The notes under the pieces are model-generated. The model worked only from the letters and a program-made list of their open reading frames with translations. It was not told the DNA's origin and ran no database searches. The translations under genes and the position numbers were made by a program. From Pleurocapsa sp. MO_226.B13 (GTDB lineage Bacteria; Cyanobacteriota; Cyanobacteriia; Cyanobacteriales; Xenococcaceae): DNA of 8,925 nt. Shown piece after piece: positions 5,828 to 8,925 of this stretch (positions within the stretch are counted from its first letter, which is position 1; the number at the start of each line of letters is the position of its first letter). The stretch is from NCBI GenBank assembly GCA_030064795.1, contig JASJEI010000452.1, positions 1-8,925 on the forward strand. Direction: 5' to 3'.

Positions 5828-8491
5828 ATGAAATTATTTCAATTACCCCTCAAAATAGCTTTAGTACTGATTTGGTTTTTGGTTGCAGTCAATCAGGTTC
5901 GCTCTCAATCGGGCAATATGTCTGATATTACTCTGCCCAATCCTGGTGAAGTGACTCCAGATACTTCAGGAGAAGATCTAGACACCTCTGACGGTCAAGT
6001 TAGTACGGGAGAAGAGACAGATACTCCTGAAACTGATGTTGCTGCCGAAGAAGGTCAAACACCAGATAGCGAAGTCGGTGCGGCAGAAGAAACCGATCCC
6101 GCCAGTGAAACACCTACGGAAGAAGCGGTAGCGGGTGATGGAGAAACTTCAGGAGAAGATGTAAACGTCGATGGTGGTGATGTTGTTGATGATGGAATTG
6201 CCGAGGGAAAAACTGCTGACGAGAATGTAAGGGATGCGATCGCTGATGGCGATGATACTCCTGAAACCGAAGTAGTTGCTGAGGAAAGTCCATCTCCCGA
6301 TGAAGATAATTCTGGAGTTAATTTAAGCGAAAATACCGCAGGCGATTCAGGAATCACCACAGAAGATAATGCCGTTCCCGATGTGGCAGAAACTCCATCA
6401 GAGTCAACAGTTGAAGCAGATTCTAATTTAAATACCGAGAGCGAAAATAATACGTCTCAATCAACTCCTGAAACTACTGAAGAGACAACTAGCGACAGCC
6501 TTGAGACAGATCCCGTTGCCGAAGACTCTTTAGAAGTAGAAACTAGCCAAGAAACCACTAGCGATAGCACTGAAGTCACTGAGGAAACCACTACCGACAG
6601 TACTGAAGTCACCGAGACAGGTACTGTTACAGAAGATTCTACAGAAGTAGAAATTGCCGAGGAAACCACTACCGACAGTACTGAAGTTACTGAGACAAAT
6701 ACTGTTACAGAAGATTCTACAGAAGTAGAAATTGCCGAGGAAACCACTACCGACAGTACTGAAGTTACTGAGACAAATACTGTTACAGAAGATTCTACAG
6801 AAGTAGAAACTACTGAAGAGACAACTAGTGATAGTAATGAAGTTGCCGAAGATACTACCGAAGCAGATGTTGTTGCTGAAGATACCTCAGAAGCCAAAGA
6901 AGCTACTAAAGAAAAATTAACAGACGAATTAGCTGAAGAAGCTGAAGAAAATGACACTACAGCCACTGAAGAAACCGAAGAAACTGAAACAGCCGAAGGA
7001 GTGTCAGAAGAAACCGAAGAAGCAGAGGTAAGTCAAGAAACAGAAGAGGAAACCGAAGAGACTGAAACAACTGAAGAAAGCGAAGAGGAAGAAAAAGTAG
7101 CAGAAGACGATAACAATCCTCAAGATCTGGGACAAGAAGTAGATCGTATTGCTTATGAAGCACTGGTACAAGAATCACCTACCCATTTAGCAATACAGAT
7201 GCAAGAAGAACTCCAGCTAACCCAACTGATGGATACTTCTGGATTGCAGCTTTATGGTCAAGTCCCTTCTGTCAAAGATATTTCTCGTAGACTGGCCGAA
7301 CTCGGCGAGCAAACAGGCAAAAATCCGGCGTTTATTAATATATCTCTTCAGTCTAATCAATTAGAAGCATTTGTCGTGCTGCCTGACGAAACCAAATCCT
7401 CTCAGAGTGAAGAATCTTTATTAGCATCGAGAAATCTCAACAAAATAGATTCATCCGCCACACCTCAAGCAGTAACAGTGCGCGAAACCGTAAAAGATAC
7501 TTCCCGCAAAGACTTAATGGCGATCGCCACTCAATTTCGGGAAGAAGTTAGTGATTCGAGCAAGCTAAGCCAAAGCAGCTACTTGGAATCGGCTCAACAA
7601 CTGTATCAAGTTTTAATTGAGCCGATTGAAGACGAACTAGAAGCCAACAATATCGATATTTTGGTATTTTCAATGGATTCTGGACTGCGTCTGTTGCCTT
7701 TGGCAGCACTCCATGATGGCGAACAATTTTTGATTGAAAAGTATGCGGTGGCACTAGTACCTAGCTTTGGTTTGACAGATACTCGCTATGTAAACCTAGA
7801 TCGAAGTTCTATTTTAGCCATGGGAGCATCAGAATTTACAGAACAGGCCGCTTTACCCACCATGCCTATCGAATTAGAAGCAATTGTTAGTCAACCTCGT
7901 CAGGGAGAAATCTTTATTAACGAGCAATTTACTATTTCTAACTTTAAAGCCCAAAATAGTCGCCAAACTCCCTTTCCCATCGTTCATCTAGGAACGCACG
8001 CCGAATTTAAAGCTGGTCACTTAAATGATTCTTACATCCAGTTTTACGATGACAAATTAAAAATACCTCAATTACAAGATTTATCTAATGAATTAGGTTG
8101 GAATAGTGATGCTACTCCAGTCGAACTTTTGGTTTTGAGTGCTTGCGAAACGGCTTTAGGTGACGAAAATGCAGAACTAGGTTTTGCGGGATTAGCAGTA
8201 CAGGCGGGTGTAAAATCAGCACTAGCAAGTCTTTGGTATGTTAGTGATGTTGGTACGCTGGCTTTGATGGGAGAATTTTACGATCGCCTGAGTGATACCC
8301 TGATTAAAGCCGAGGCTTTGCGTCAGACTCAATTAGAAATGCTGGAAGGGAATGTCAAGGTTAGTAACAAACAAGTTAAGTTATCTAACGGACAAAACTT
8401 AAGTTTGCCCCCAGAGTTTCCCGATGGTACTTTGGCTCTTTCTCACCCCTATTTTTGGTCGGCATTTACCCTGATTGGTAACTGGAATTAA
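5828..8491 (+). CDS. Exported CHAT-domain (caspase-like) protein with long acidic stalk
   Basis: The protein has 887 residues. A signal peptide (MKLFQLPLKIALVLIWFLVA, cleavage near 26) sends it out of the cytoplasm. Residues about 33-428 are low-complexity Glu/Thr/Ser/Asp/Val with no Phe, Tyr, Trp, His or Cys and only about six basic residues, so they are very acidic and surely disordered. They contain three 26-residue tandem repeats (256-333). A globular part starts at about 431, and the CHAT domain (caspase HetF-associated with TPRs, peptidase clan CD fold) spans about 480-887. Family features are LRLLPLAALHDGEQFLIEKY, VPSFGLTDTRY, VHLGTHAEF with presumed catalytic His724, LSACETALGD with presumed catalytic Cys773, and ELGFAGLAVQAGVKSALASL. 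Both dyad residues are intact. TPR repeats, usual before CHAT, are absent; the stalk takes their place. It lies 34 bp after the barrel gene in the same transcription unit. Proteolysis is inferred from the fold; the target is unknown. Confidence 0.9.
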   Translation: MKLFQLPLKIALVLIWFLVAVNQVRSQSGNMSDITLPNPGEVTPDTSGEDLDTSDGQVSTGEETDTPETDVAAEEGQTPDSEVGAAEETDPASETPTEEAVAGDGETSGEDVNVDGGDVVDDGIAEGKTADENVRDAIADGDDTPETEVVAEESPSPDEDNSGVNLSENTAGDSGITTEDNAVPDVAETPSESTVEADSNLNTESENNTSQSTPETTEETTSDSLETDPVAEDSLEVETSQETTSDSTEVTEETTTDSTEVTETGTVTEDSTEVEIAEETTTDSTEVTETNTVTEDSTEVEIAEETTTDSTEVTETNTVTEDSTEVETTEETTSDSNEVAEDTTEADVVAEDTSEAKEATKEKLTDELAEEAEENDTTATEETEETETAEGVSEETEEAEVSQETEEETEETETTEESEEEEKVAEDDNNPQDLGQEVDRIAYEALVQESPTHLAIQMQEELQLTQLMDTSGLQLYGQVPSVKDISRRLAELGEQTGKNPAFINISLQSNQLEAFVVLPDETKSSQSEESLLASRNLNKIDSSATPQAVTVRETVKDTSRKDLMAIATQFREEVSDSSKLSQSSYLESAQQLYQVLIEPIEDELEANNIDILVFSMDSGLRLLPLAALHDGEQFLIEKYAVALVPSFGLTDTRYVNLDRSSILAMGASEFTEQAALPTMPIELEAIVSQPRQGEIFINEQFTISNFKAQNSRQTPFPIVHLGTHAEFKAGHLNDSYIQFYDDKLKIPQLQDLSNELGWNSDATPVELLVLSACETALGDENAELGFAGLAVQAGVKSALASLWYVSDVGTLALMGEFYDRLSDTLIKAEALRQTQLEMLEGNVKVSNKQVKLSNGQNLSLPPEFPDGTLALSHPYFWSAFTLIGNWN
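6593..6826 (+). repeat. Three 78-bp tandem repeats in the CHAT gene stalk
   Basis: The unit encodes TDSTEVTETNTVTEDSTEVE plus six more residues. Copies start at 6593, 6671 and 6749. Copies 1 and 2 differ at four bases. Copies 2 and 3 are identical over their first 61 bases and then diverge at six positions. The lag-78 match is exact over about 109 bp (6623-6731 against 6701-6809). Codons are the same, so this is recent DNA duplication and not only selection for composition. Degenerate shorter units lie just before (from about 6487) and after (to about 6850). Confidence 0.92.
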
Positions 8492-8510
8492 CAATATTCT
8501 TCTTTAGTTC

Positions 8511-8543
8511 GCGATCGCCCTGGGAGTTTTTCTAGGCGATCGC
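8511..8543. terminator. HIP1-armed hairpin after the CHAT gene
   Basis: GCGATCGCC (8511-8519) and GGCGATCGC (8535-8543) are inverted copies around a 15-nt spacer, 19 bp after the CHAT stop. Each arm contains a complete HIP1 octamer. The stem is strong, but no T-run follows, so intrinsic termination is only likely in the broad sense of 3'-end protection. Two HIP1 octamers spaced by chance would also produce this. Confidence 0.4.
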
Positions 8544-8577
8544 ACCGAGAATGTCTATTTGTCCCCAACTTTAGCAA

Positions 8578-8602
8578 CTAGGGAGCAAAACAAACTCCCT
8601 AG
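8578..8602. terminator. Bidirectional hairpin between convergent genes
   Basis: CTAGGGAG (8578-8585) pairs perfectly with CTCCCTAG (8595-8602) around a 9-nt A-rich loop. On the minus strand it lies 5 bp after the RTX-like stop, an ideal terminator position, although the trailing T-run is weak (TTGCT). On the plus strand it could serve the CHAT transcript. Confidence 0.6.
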
Positions 8603-8607
8603 AAAAT

Positions 8608-8925
8608 CTAATCTCTGACGATAAAGTCATCGGTCGAAAGACTATCGACATCAATTAAGATCAGAAAATGACCGCCACTACCAAAACCAGAACCCGCATC
8701 ATTCTGGTTATAGAACATATTCCCCGTACCGCTGCTAAAAACAATTAAGGCTTCAGAACTAGCTGCTAAACTATCTTGTGCAACCACGGCAAATTCACTC
8801 TCTATACTCATTCCCATGCCATCTTGAGAATTAAGAGCCGTAAAGGTAGTTTTATTAAGATGAATCCGATCTATACCATCGCCAAAATCCTCAATCGAAT
8901 CTATACCGATTTGCTCTTGGTCAAA
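8608..8925 (-). CDS. RTX-like hemolysin-type calcium-binding protein, C-terminal part only
   Basis: The final 105 residues of a gene that begins beyond the right edge are visible. The order of motifs is the standard C-terminal module of large cyanobacterial RTX/hemolysin-type calcium-binding proteins: IEDFGDGIDRIHLNKTTFTA (start of the end domain), then EFAVVAQDSLAASSEALIVF, then a G-MFYNQNDAGSGFGSGGHF segment, and finally LSTDDFIVRD before the TAG stop. Such proteins are secreted, often by type I systems that read a C-terminal signal, and bind Ca2+ through nonapeptide repeats; those repeats would lie outside this window. The visible frame is open throughout, so it is truncated only by the window. 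It is convergent with the CHAT gene, with 116 bp between stops. Whether the full protein is an enzyme, adhesin or S-layer component cannot be told from this end. Confidence 0.8.
   Translation of the reverse strand, partial: FDQEQIGIDSIEDFGDGIDRIHLNKTTFTALNSQDGMGMSIESEFAVVAQDSLAASSEALIVFSSGTGNMFYNQNDAGSGFGSGGHFLILIDVDSLSTDDFIVRD

Noticed and set aside
6055..6360. Another minus-strand frame opposite the stalk
   Set aside because: It is the same composition artefact: low-complexity Ser/Pro/Val peptide with no ribosome binding site.
6593..6826. CRISPR array
   Set aside because: The repeats are adjacent without spacers, are in frame and encode protein, so they are coding tandem repeats.
6457..6966. 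Long minus-strand open frame opposite the CHAT stalk, rich in Ser and Val
   Set aside because: It is the mirror of the repetitive Glu/Thr codons on the plus strand. It has no start signal and no family features, and its repeats simply follow the 78-bp units.

Overview
The window is chromosomal DNA from a cyanobacterium. The evidence is psbU (a photosystem II extrinsic subunit), a COP23-family gene, and about fourteen copies of the octamer GCGATCGC (HIP1), which is typical of many cyanobacterial genomes and would be expected well under once here by chance. Intergenic DNA is AT-rich. The mix of CHAT, RTX-type and COP23 genes fits a medium-to-large-genome unicellular, colonial or filamentous lineage; the genus cannot be read from the sequence.

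Layout from left to right: (1) 1-495 has no intact gene but carries a frameshifted 3' remnant of an RTX/calcium-binding-type gene on the minus strand (139-389). (2) 496-2118, minus: nadB, L-aspartate oxidase, with a TTG start. (3) 2171-2201: a strong, strand-directional terminator that separates nadB from psbU. (4) 2226-2636, minus: psbU, whose start is better placed at an ATG nine bases inside the longest frame, with a long leader that can form two hairpins. (5) 3045-3635, plus: a rhomboid-family intramembrane serine protease, divergent from psbU. (6) 3636-4024: AT-rich DNA with a 20-bp palindrome and tandem 13-bp repeats. (7) 4025-4543, plus: an exported COP23-like protein. (8) 4780-5793, plus: a predicted outer-membrane beta-barrel, followed after only 34 bp by (9) 5828-8491, plus: an exported CHAT-domain (caspase-like) protein whose N-terminal half is a roughly 400-residue acidic, aromatic-free stalk containing a 78-bp tandem repeat. 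(10) 8492-8607: two hairpins between convergent genes. (11) 8608-8925, minus: the C-terminal end of a large RTX-like calcium-binding protein that continues beyond the window.

The left half is ordinary housekeeping: NAD synthesis, oxygen evolution and a membrane protease. The right half is the part worth a second look. Three consecutive same-strand genes all encode proteins with export signals, and the last two are almost certainly co-transcribed. A predicted outer-membrane barrel paired with an exported caspase-fold protein on a long acidic stalk suggests a cell-envelope or surface module. Its function is unknown to me, and any protease, processing or signalling role is inference.
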